Shown here one piece after another: positions 1 to 7,803 of a stretch of 64,000 bases of DNA. A program made the position numbers and the translations under genes. The first letter of the stretch is position 1, and each line of letters starts with the position of its first letter. Location: the NCBI RefSeq assembly GCF_008704795.1, contig NZ_CP023690.1, positions 5,838,501 to 5,902,500 of the forward strand. Direction: 5' to 3'. The stretch comes from Streptomyces spectabilis (GTDB taxonomy: Bacteria; Actinomycetota; Actinomycetes; Streptomycetales; Streptomycetaceae). Under the pieces are notes generated by a model, which worked only from the letters and a program-made list of their open reading frames with translations, did no database searches and was not told where the DNA came from.

Positions 1-1
1 C

Positions 2-538
2 GTGATCCTCATGGACATCCGCATGCCCGGCATGAACGGCATCACGGCCACCGAGCGCATCCTGGCCGCGGCGCCCGACCCGGCGCCGCGCGTTCTCGTC
101 CTGACCACCTTCGACCTCGACGAGTACGTGTACGGGGCGCTGCGCGCGGGCGCGGCCGGGTTCCTGCTCAAGGACTCGGGCCCGGAGCGGCTCCTCGCCG
201 CGGTGGCGGCGGTGGGCAGCGGCGACGCGCTGTTCGCGCCGAGCGTCACGCGCCGCCTGGTGGAGGCGTTCGCGCAGCGGTCCGGGAGCACCCCGCTCGC
301 GGGCTCCGAGTCGCCGCCGGGCCTGGAGTCCCTGACGGGCCGCGAGCTGGAGGTCCTCAAGCTGATAGCGCGAGGCCTGTCGAACGCGGAGATAGCCGAC
401 CGCCTCTACATCAGCGAGGCGACCGTCAAGACGCATCTGAACCGCACGATGAACAAGCTGGACATCGACACCCGGGCGCAGGCCGTGGTGATGGCGTACG
501 AGTCGGGCCTGGTCACGCCGGGCGACCAGGGCCTCTGA
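2..538 (+). CDS. NarL/LuxR-family response regulator, 5'-truncated
   Basis: Cytoplasmic two-component response regulator whose first residues lie left of the window. The visible part starts inside the receiver domain: MDIRMPGMNG carries the phospho-acceptor Asp, TTFDLDEY the conserved Thr region and GFLLKDS the conserved Lys. A linker follows, then a LuxR-type helix-turn-helix at about residues 112-172 (LTGRELEVLKLIARGLSNAE, then a recognition helix around EATVKTHLNR). This is the usual NarL architecture, in which phosphorylation frees the DNA-binding domain. The partner kinase is probably just upstream, outside the window. The target genes cannot be told from the sequence. Confidence 0.93.
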   Translation: MILMDIRMPGMNGITATERILAAAPDPAPRVLVLTTFDLDEYVYGALRAGAAGFLLKDSGPERLLAAVAAVGSGDALFAPSVTRRLVEAFAQRSGSTPLAGSESPPGLESLTGRELEVLKLIARGLSNAEIADRLYISEATVKTHLNRTMNKLDIDTRAQAVVMAYESGLVTPGDQGL

Positions 539-578
539 CCCGCACGGAGCTGCTCGCACGGAGCGGCGGACGGAGCGG

Positions 579-602
579 CCCGCCCCCTCCCCCGGGAGGG
601 CG
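579..602. terminator. GC-rich hairpin between convergent genes
   Basis: The arms CCCTCCC (585-591) and GGGAGGG (594-600) can pair between the 3' ends of the response regulator and the convergent secreted-protein gene. There is no T-run, as is usual in Streptomyces. The very tight loop lowers confidence. Confidence 0.4.
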
Positions 603-626
603 GACCGCTGCTCGTGGGCCGGCCGT

Positions 627-977
627 TCAGCAGGTCACGGTCTTGTCGTAGGAGCCGAAGGGCCAGCTGTGGCGCGCCCAGGCGCGGTGCTTGAGCGAGG
701 TGCAGCGCGAGTCGGGGCCGTGCTTGACGACGATCTTCACGCGCAGCACGCGGCCGCAGTTGTTGGTGGCGGTGGCGGAGCGCCCGCTGACGGACCGCTC
801 GACGCAGGCGGGCGCCGTGCCCTGCGGCGCGGCGGACGCGGCCGGGGCGAGGGTGAGGCCGCCGCCCAGGACGGCGGCCGCGGTGAGGCCCACGGCGGTG
901 GCCCGGACGTGCCCCCGGGCCTTGCGGCCCCAGCCGGTGTCCGTGGTGTCACAAGGCATGCGTGTGCTGCTGGTCAT
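627..977 (-). CDS. Small secreted protein with tendamistat-like cysteine spacing
   Basis: Exported 116-residue protein. A basic N-terminus and hydrophobic stretch (about 24-48) end in APAASA|APQG, a signal-peptidase I site, leaving a mature protein of about 66 residues. The start is ATG 977 with GGGGGAG upstream; longer readings lack a site. Its four cysteines, C58, C74, C92 and C116, are spaced 16, 18 and 24 residues apart. The Streptomyces alpha-amylase inhibitor tendamistat has C11, C27, C45 and C73 (16, 18, 28), so the same two-disulfide beta-sandwich is likely. The inhibitory Trp-Arg-Tyr triad of tendamistat aligns with Gly-Arg-Ser (65-67). Only the Arg is kept, so amylase inhibition is doubtful; another target, or no inhibitor role, is possible. 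Fold assignment is inference. Confidence 0.72.
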   Translation of the reverse strand: MTSSTRMPCDTTDTGWGRKARGHVRATAVGLTAAAVLGGGLTLAPAASAAPQGTAPACVERSVSGRSATATNNCGRVLRVKIVVKHGPDSRCTSLKHRAWARHSWPFGSYDKTVTC

Positions 978-1272
978 GGGTGTTCTCCCCCGTGGAAGTG
1001 GTGCCGCGAGATGCGGCGTTCTCGACTGTGCCGAGCGGAATCGGTCAACAGCCAGAGCGGCTGGTCCCGGTGGGTGCCCTTGGGATGTCCCACCCGCTGA
1101 CCTGCGGCGGAGCGGGAGCCGGGGGCGCGGGCGTGGGACGTGGGACACGGCCGGAGTGGCCGGTTCGGGGGTGCGAAACGGCCGCCGGGGAACCGGAATT
1201 GATGCATCCGCCCTCTTTTGGGTCACAGGGGGCGATACGCCCGGGAGACCTTGTGACGCGTCCGGGGGAGAC

Positions 1273-2061
1273 ATGCCGCGTTGGAAAGAGCTGCCCGCGC
1301 AGCTGGGGGAGCAGGAGCGTCAGCTCCTCGTCCAGTTACGGCGGATGAAGGACCACAGTGGACTCAGCCTGGCGTCGCTCGGCGCCAAGACCTCGTACAG
1401 CGGCTCCTCGTGGGAGCGGTATCTGAACGGCAAGAAGCCCGTGCCGCGTGCGGCGGTGGAGGAGCTGGCCCAGGTCTGCGGCGCGGACCCGACCCGGCTC
1501 CTCGTGCTGCACGAGGTGGCGCGGGCGGCGGACGGGCACGCGGAGCCGGTCGACAGCGAGGCCGAGGCCGTCGCGCCCGAGGCCGCGGCCCAGCCGGTGA
1601 CACGTGCGAGCGCGCCGCCGGGACCGCCCGCGGAAGCGCCGCCCGCGGCCCGCACCGTGCGGCTGCGCTCCGCGCTCACCGCGCTCGTGCTCGCGGTGGC
1701 CGCGGCGTTCGCGGGCGGCCTGCTCGCCGGGCGGGCGCTCTCGGGGGACGGGGGCGACGAGGGCCGCGGTGTGTTCGCGTACGCCCAGGAACGGACGTAC
1801 TCGTGCGAGAACGGCCGCGCCGACGGCGTCCGCCACGCCGGGTACTCGACGACGGCCACCGCGATCCTCGACCGGGGGAGCACCGGCTGGGAGGTCGTCG
1901 AGGCGCAGTGCCTGCTCAAGGCCCACGGCTTCGGCGCCGGGAAGATCGACGGGTCGTACGGCGACGGTACGAAGGCGGCCGTCAAGCGCTTCCAGCGCGC
2001 GCGGGGCCTGGTGACCGACGGCATCGTCGGCCCGGACACCTGGGGAGCGCTGCGCAAATGA
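1273..2061 (+). CDS. Membrane-anchored HTH protein with external peptidoglycan-binding domain
   Basis: 262-residue single-span protein. It has an XRE-like helix-turn-helix at about 18-75 with the motif SSWERYLNGKKPVPR, an acidic Pro/Ala linker, one transmembrane helix at about 133-155 and an outer region. The outer region ends in a PG_binding_1 domain (about 196-262; QCLLKAHGFGAGKIDGSYG, then FQRARGLVTDGIVGPDTWGA). The start is ATG 1273 behind CGGGGGAGAC; upstream in-frame codons are not coding-like. The layout suggests a protein that touches the wall outside and DNA or a partner inside. Its stop overlaps the start of the next paralogue (ATGA), so the two are coupled. Function is unknown; the sensing role is inference. 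Confidence 0.85.
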   Translation: MPRWKELPAQLGEQERQLLVQLRRMKDHSGLSLASLGAKTSYSGSSWERYLNGKKPVPRAAVEELAQVCGADPTRLLVLHEVARAADGHAEPVDSEAEAVAPEAAAQPVTRASAPPGPPAEAPPAARTVRLRSALTALVLAVAAAFAGGLLAGRALSGDGGDEGRGVFAYAQERTYSCENGRADGVRHAGYSTTATAILDRGSTGWEVVEAQCLLKAHGFGAGKIDGSYGDGTKAAVKRFQRARGLVTDGIVGPDTWGALRK

Positions 2062-2993
2062 AGGGGCGCGCGGGGCGGGACGGCCGGGGCGGGCCGTCAC
2101 CGGCGCCGCCGGCCGCGGGCCTGCCCCTCGTCGAGGCCCTGCGGGAGCTGCGGGAGCGCACGGGTCTGAGCCTGGAGGCCCTCGGCCGCAGGACCGCGTA
2201 CAGCAAGTCGTCCTGGGAGCGGTACCTCAACGGCAAGAAGCCCGTGCCGCGCAAGGCCGTCGCCGCGCTGTGCGCGCTCGCCGACGAACCGCCGGGCCGC
2301 CTCCTCGCGCTCTGGGACCTCGCGGACGCGGCGTGGAGCGGGCGGTCGGCGCGGGGGGACGACGCGAGCGCGGCGGACCGGCCTGGCGGTGACGGGGCGG
2401 GCGGTGACGGGGCGGGCGGTGACGGGGCGGCGGACGACATCGGCACGCTGGTCGGGTCCACGGGGCCCGTGCCGGGCGGCGCCGGGGCCGCGCGGCGGCG
2501 CCGGTCCGCGCTCGCCCTCGGGATCGCCGCCGTCGTGGTGGTCGCGGGCGGCGTGACGGCCGGGCTCGCCGTCACGCGCGACGACGACCGGCGGCGGGAC
2601 CGCGTGGCGACCGAGCCGGGGCCCGGCCCCTACGAGCCGCGCTGCGTCGGCGCGGCCTGCGAGGGCCGGCAGCCGCAGAAGATGGGCTGCGGCGGCCCGG
2701 GGCAGGTGGCCTCGCTCGCCACCCGCTCCTTCGCCCCGGAGCGCCGGGTCGAACTGCGCGTCGGCAAGGCGTGCAACGCGGTGTGGGCGCGGGCGACGGG
2801 CCTGCTGCCCGGCGATCGCGCGGTGGTCTCCCTGCCGGGCGCGCGGGCGAAGGAACTGCGGGCGGACGAGCCCGAGGACACCCGTCGGTATCTGGCCACG
2901 CCCATGACGGCGCTCAAGGGCGCGGATCCGGCGGACGCGACGGTGTGCGTGACGTTCGCGGAGACCGCGACGAAGACCTGCTTCTCCGGCTGA
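2058..2993 (+). CDS. Membrane-anchored HTH protein with DUF2690-type outer domain
   Basis: 311-residue paralogue of the preceding gene, coupled to it by a 4-base ATGA overlap. The helix-turn-helix spans about 25-80 (AYSKSSWERYLNGKKPVPRK). A linker contains GGDGA three times, encoded by a 15-bp tandem repeat. One transmembrane helix lies at about 150-172. The outer domain has the cysteine signature C196-x4-C201-x9-C211 (CVGAACEGRQPQKMGC) and two more cysteines near the end, matching the DUF2690 pattern found on streptomycete HTH proteins. The outer domain probably folds as a disulfide-bonded beta-rich module. Ligand and DNA target are unknown. A strong hairpin follows the stop. Confidence 0.85.
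   Translation: MKGRAGRDGRGGPSPAPPAAGLPLVEALRELRERTGLSLEALGRRTAYSKSSWERYLNGKKPVPRKAVAALCALADEPPGRLLALWDLADAAWSGRSARGDDASAADRPGGDGAGGDGAGGDGAADDIGTLVGSTGPVPGGAGAARRRRSALALGIAAVVVVAGGVTAGLAVTRDDDRRRDRVATEPGPGPYEPRCVGAACEGRQPQKMGCGGPGQVASLATRSFAPERRVELRVGKACNAVWARATGLLPGDRAVVSLPGARAKELRADEPEDTRRYLATPMTALKGADPADATVCVTFAETATKTCFSG
2385..2429 (+). repeat. Three tandem 15-bp repeats inside the HTH/DUF2690 gene
   Basis: GGCGGTGACGGGGCG is repeated exactly three times (2385-2399, 2400-2414, 2415-2429) in frame. It encodes a flexible Gly-Asp-rich linker between the DNA-binding and membrane segments. Unit number could vary by slippage without a frameshift. Confidence 0.9.
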
Positions 2994-3047
2994 GTCCCGC
3001 GAAGGCCCGGTCCGGGCCCAGTTCAGAGCCTGTCCGAAGACGAAGGA

Positions 3048-3085
3048 CGGCGCCCGTCCTCTCCCCCGTGGGAGGACGGGCGCCG
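3048..3085 (+). terminator. Strong hairpin terminator after the HTH pair
   Basis: The arms GGCGCCCGTCCTC (3049-3061) and GAGGACGGGCGCC (3072-3084) pair perfectly, with one more C-G pair outside and a 10-base loop. It lies 55 bases after the 2993 stop. The rest of the gap from 2994 to 3335 holds only a short GGCCCGG/CCGGGCC inverted repeat near 3005 and the leader of the next, broken HTH gene. Confidence 0.8.
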
Positions 3086-3335
3086 CCGTACGTCCGGGAG
3101 CGGGATGCGCGCTCGCCGTGTGTCTTCAGCGTCATGGACACGCCGTCTTCGCTTCAAGGGCGGCCGGTTCCCTGTGGCACGGAAGTGACCATTCCGCAAC
3201 GGTGTGCGGGGCCCGCTACGGCTGCGCGACGACCCGGCAGGGAAGGCCCCGGGGGCGGGAACCAAACAGGGCTGTTCCCCCGTCACGTGACAAACCGGAT
3301 GGGGAGGAACCAGGGCGCGCGAGGAGGGGTGGACG

Positions 3336-3604
3336 ATGAGTGCGCGCGCGAGCGCCTGGCAGCCGCTGCCGGAGGAACTGCCGTCGGAGGTGCGGCACTT
3401 CGTGGAGCTGCTGCGGCGGCTCAAGGACCGCACGGGCCTGAGCCTCGTCGGGCTCGGCGAGCGGGCCTCATACAGCAAGTCCTCCTGGCAGCGTTACCTC
3501 AACGCCCGGCAGCCCCCGCCCGGCTGCTCGCGGCCCGGGACCTCGCGGCGCGGGTGTGGCCGCGCGGCGGGACGACGCCCGCGCCGGGACCGGAGCGGAC
3601 GGCG
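3336..3604 (+). pseudogene. Broken paralogue of the membrane HTH family
   Basis: Start ATG 3336 has a good site (GAGGAGGGG) and codes a normal HTH half: LKDRTGLSLVGLGERASYSK, then SWQRYLNARQPPP. The reading frame then leaves the family. The expected continuation (RLLAARDLAARVWPRG) lies in another frame at about 3515-3565, just after the break. So roughly 17 codons were lost together with the frame. No transmembrane or outer domain remains. Homology disappears near 3600, where a second decayed gene on the other strand begins. The open frame runs on to 3614 without meaning. A truncated 92-residue HTH peptide could still be made. Confidence 0.75.
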
Positions 3605-3820
3605 GCCCCGTTGACCTCCTCCAGGTCCTCGTGCCGCTGCCACCTGTACGTGGCCGACTCCGTCCGCGTACAGGACCGTCTGCCACAGGGCGGTGGCGTC
3701 GCTCACCGTGCGTGGCTGCCGATGGACAAGGTGCCCTCCTCGCCCCAGTCGTTGTACGCGTAGCCGCTGCCGTCGGGGCTGCCGGGGCCGCGGGCCGCCG
3801 GTGGTCGTGGTGTGGTGCAT
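3594..3820 (-). pseudogene. Decayed secreted peptidoglycan-binding-type gene
   Basis: Two overlapping minus-strand frames carry pieces resembling the C-terminal half of streptomycete peptidoglycan-binding proteins. The pieces are SGYAYNDWGEEGTLSIGSHA in one frame and SDATALWQTVLYADGVGHV in the next, so at least one frameshift separates them. A start codon with a GGGGGA site survives at 3820. The sequence ends abruptly near 3600 against the broken HTH gene. Assignment is from the ALWQ..LYADG pattern only. Confidence 0.5.
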
Positions 3821-3834
3821 GGAAATCCCCCGTG

Positions 3835-3887
3835 GTTCGCTCTGGTTCAGCCCGTTCCGGTCTGTTCCAGCCGGTTCAAGCCGGTTC
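3835..3887 (-). repeat. Six phased GAAC repeats upstream of the decayed gene
   Basis: GTTC (GAAC on the minus strand) begins at 3835, 3845, 3854, 3864, 3874 and 3884. The spacing is 10, 9, 10, 10 and 10 bases, so all copies lie on one face of the helix. It sits directly upstream of the start codon at 3820, a position suited to cooperative protein binding. Confidence 0.7.
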
Positions 3888-4227
3888 CGGCACGGAAATG
3901 CCGTGTTCGATACTCCGCCGCGGAACCGCCCCGCAAAAGGGTCAAGCGGCGCATCCGGGACGGTTCTGGGACGTCCCAGTGCGGGACCTGGGGTTCCGCA
4001 TCGTGAAGTGGGACGTCGGTGGGACACTGTGCGTCGACCGCGGAGCGTGCGACGGGGCGCATCTGGCCCAAATGCTCCCGTGCGCCCCCAATCCGGGAAC
4101 TGTCATCCTGGCTTGGCGCATCTCTCTGGGTAGTCCAGAGCCGGAGCGTTCGGGGGCTCGTACGGGGCACTGAGTCAATGAGCACGATGCGTGGGGTACT
4201 TGCACGCACGGGGGGATTGGGGGAGCG
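3888..4227 (+). other. Intergenic leader of the long HTH/DUF2690 gene
   Basis: No coding region is supported here. The stretch is less GC-rich than its neighbours and contains the upstream control region of the gene at 4228, with its GGGGGAG ribosome site at 4219-4225. I see no clear operator. Confidence 0.5.
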
Positions 4228-5505
4228 ATGCCTCGTTGGAAAGCGCTGCCGGACGACCTCGACCCGCAGGTCAGGGAGTTCGCCAGCCAGCTGCGCAGAC
4301 TCGTCGACAGCAGCGGGCTGAGCATCGCCGCCGTGGCGGACAGGACCGGCTACAGCAAGACGTCGTGGGAGCGTTATCTGAACGGGCGGCTGCTCGCCCC
4401 CAAGGGCGCGATCGTCGCGCTCGCCGAAGTCACCGGCACGCCCGCCGTCCACCTCGTCACCATGTGGGAGCTCGCGGAGCGCGCCTGGAGCCGCTCCGAG
4501 ATGCGGCACGACATGACGATGCAGGCCATCCGCATCTCCCAGGCCCGCGCGGCCCTCGGCGAGGCCGCCGCGCCAAGCCCGCCCAAGGGCAAGGGCGGCT
4601 CCGGCAAGGCCCGCGGCGGCGTCGGCGCGGTCACCGGCGTCGCGGGCCCCGCCGGGGTGTCCCCGACGGTGCCGCCGCGCCATGAGAGCGCGCGGTACGG
4701 GGCGCGGACGGCGGCGCAGCCCGGAGCGGCCGGGGGCCCGGGCCCGGGAGCGGCGCCGTCGTCGACTCCCGCCGGCCCCTCCGCCTCCTCTGCTCCTTCC
4801 GCTCCTTCCTCGTTCCCCGCCCCCTCGTCGTCCGCGTCGTCGCCTTCCTCCGCGCCGTCCTCGTACGAGGCGTCGGCGGCACCGCCCACGGCGGCGGCCT
4901 CCGCGCACGCCTCGGCCGCGACGGCGTACGGCGGCGGGGCGCGGGGCGTGCCCGCGGCCCCCGTCGGCCCCGACGGGAAGTCGCCGGACGGGCAGCGGCG
5001 CAAGCGGAAGCTGACGATGTTCCTCGCGGGCGTCGTCGGCGCGCTCGTCGTCATAGGGGCGGCGGCGTTCCTCACCGGTGTCGGCAGGGGCGACAAGGAC
5101 GACGACAAGGCCAAGCCGTCCGCGACCCCCACGACGTCCACGGCGGACCTGCCCGCCGGGGTCGAGTGCAACGGCGCCGCGTGCGCGGGCAAGGACCCCG
5201 AGAACATGGGCTGCGGCGGCGAGTTCGCCCGCACGACGGCGCGGGTCACCGTCGGTACGAAGACCCTCGTCGAGGTGCGCTACAGCAAGACCTGCGGGGC
5301 CGCGTGGGCGCGGATCACCCAGGCGAAGTCCGGGGACAAGGTGCAGATCAGGGGCTCGGACGGGGGTGCGGCGGGGCGGCAGAGCGGGACCGTTGGTGGG
5401 GCCGCGGACGTGGACGCGTACACGCCCATGGTGGCCGTGAAGTCGGGTACGCAGGCCAAGGCCTGCGCGACGCTTGCCTCGGGCCTGAAGGCCTGCACGA
5501 AGTAG
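4228..5505 (+). CDS. Long membrane-anchored HTH protein with DUF2690-type outer domain
   Basis: 425-residue member of the local family, starting at ATG 4228 after GGGGGAG. The helix-turn-helix is at about 17-75 (TGYSKTSWERYLNGRLLAPK). A disordered Ala/Pro/Ser-rich linker of about 115 residues follows, including runs such as SSASSPSSAPSS. There is one transmembrane helix at about 262-284. The outer domain at about 312-425 carries the signature CNGAACAGKDPENMGC and further cysteines. It is the longest member because of the linker. The family architecture suggests coupling of an envelope signal to a cytoplasmic DNA-binding domain; this is inference and no ligand is known. The tandem repeat array begins just after the stop. 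Confidence 0.88.
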   Translation: MPRWKALPDDLDPQVREFASQLRRLVDSSGLSIAAVADRTGYSKTSWERYLNGRLLAPKGAIVALAEVTGTPAVHLVTMWELAERAWSRSEMRHDMTMQAIRISQARAALGEAAAPSPPKGKGGSGKARGGVGAVTGVAGPAGVSPTVPPRHESARYGARTAAQPGAAGGPGPGAAPSSTPAGPSASSAPSAPSSFPAPSSSASSPSSAPSSYEASAAPPTAAASAHASAATAYGGGARGVPAAPVGPDGKSPDGQRRKRKLTMFLAGVVGALVVIGAAAFLTGVGRGDKDDDKAKPSATPTTSTADLPAGVECNGAACAGKDPENMGCGGEFARTTARVTVGTKTLVEVRYSKTCGAAWARITQAKSGDKVQIRGSDGGAAGRQSGTVGGAADVDAYTPMVAVKSGTQAKACATLASGLKACTK

Positions 5506-5554
5506 CTGCCGCTTGCTGAGGGGCCCCTGGCCGGGCCCCGCCGGACCGATCCGC

Positions 5555-6151
5555 GGCACCTCGGCTGCGCCCGCGCCCCTGGGGCGGCTTTGCCGGTGCG
5601 GGTTTGGTCCCGCCCGCCCGCCCCCGCCTGGTTTTGCGTCGGGCCCGGGTCTGGGGGGGCGGCACCTTGGCTGTGCCCGCGCCCCTGGGGCGGCTTTGTC
5701 GGTGCGGGTTTGGTCCCGCCCGCCCGCCCCCGCCTGGTTTTGCGTCGGGCCCGGGTCTGGGGGGGGCGGCACCTTGGCTGTGCCCGCGCCCCTGGGGCGG
5801 CTTTGTCGGTGCGGGTTTGGTCCCGCCCGCCCGCCCCCGCCTGGTTTTGCGTCGGGCCCGGGTCTGGGGGGGGCGGCACCTTGGCTGTGCCCGCGCCCCT
5901 GGGGCGGCCTTGTCGGTGCGGGGTTGGTCCCACCCTCCGCCCCCACCCGGCTCTGCGTCGGGCCCGGGCCTGCGGGGCGGTTGCTCGGCGCTTGGGCTGT
6001 GCCCGTAGCCCTGGGGTGGCTTTGCCGGTGCGGGGTTGGTCCCACCCTCCGCCCCCACCCGGCTCTGCGTCGCGCCCGGCCCCGCGGAGCGGTTGCTCGG
6101 CGCCTGGGGCTGTGCCCACCCGTCCCGCCCTGCGGGACGATTGCCCACAGC
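5555..6151 (+). repeat. Tandem array of about six 104-112-bp units
   Basis: Units start at 5555, 5661, 5768, 5875, 5979 and 6091 (periods 106, 107, 107, 104, 112). The first four begin with GGCACC and are nearly identical; the last two begin with GGTTGCTCGG and diverge. Every unit contains a GCCCCTGGGGCGG-like palindrome and a CGTCGGGCCCGG-like palindrome, so single strands would fold strongly. All six frames are open through much of it, which produces meaningless repetitive peptides. No ribosome site or codon bias supports a gene. The remaining sequence to 6480 is GC-rich and holds no gene I can support. Confidence 0.85.
6091..6151 (+). repeat. Dispersed hairpin element, copy 1
   Basis: Terminal part of the array. 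It has an inner perfect stem CGTCCCG (6121-6127)/CGGGACG (6133-6139) with loop CCCTG, and an outer stem GCTGTG (6109-6114)/CACAGC (6146-6151). An almost identical copy lies at 56713-56772, so this is a dispersed element of the chromosome. Confidence 0.85.
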
Positions 6152-6496
6152 GGGGGTGGGTGGGAGGCTCCGCCGCGGTAGCGGCGGGCGCGCCCACCGG
6201 CGGGCGGCGCTCCGCGTCGGGGCCGGGCCGGCAAGGCAGGGGAGCTGCGGGTGGGCGGGTGGGCGAGCCCCCCCCGCCAGGGGCCCGGAGGAATTGGAGG
6301 GGCCCGAAGAGGAATGCCCGCTGCCGCGCCGGGCAGACGCACCGTACCCCCACGGGAGTGGTCACACCCCCACGGCGGCCGCCACCTCCCCTCTCCCGAA
6401 GTGGCGGCCGCCCTCCCCGGGGCCGAGCGGGAGGCCCGACCCCGCCATGTGGGGTGAGCCACACCTCCCCGGCGACTTCGGCGAGAGGCGGCGCGA

Positions 6497-7614
<1,118 letters not shown>

Positions 7615-7653
7615 GCCGACACAGTCGACACGGTCGGCACAGCCGACACACCG

Positions 7654-7690
7654 CGCCTCCGGCGGCCGTTCACCACGGCCTCCGGGGGCG
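7654..7690 (+). terminator. mdh terminator hairpin
   Basis: The arms at 7654-7669 and 7675-7690 pair over 16 positions with one mismatch and one G-T pair, around a 5-base loop. It begins 40 bases after the mdh stop. Confidence 0.7.
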
Positions 7691-7803
7691 TTCGTCGTTC
7701 CTCAAGGACCTCAGGGAACAGCCGCCCCTCCGGTCACTGTTTCGAGGGGCAGTGGGACGATTCCCCGGACAGCCCCGCCGCCCGGCCACTACGGTTTCGC
7801 GCC

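Noticed and set aside
5555..6151. CRISPR array
   Set aside because: The units are about 106 bp and repeated throughout, without unique spacers, and no cas genes lie nearby.
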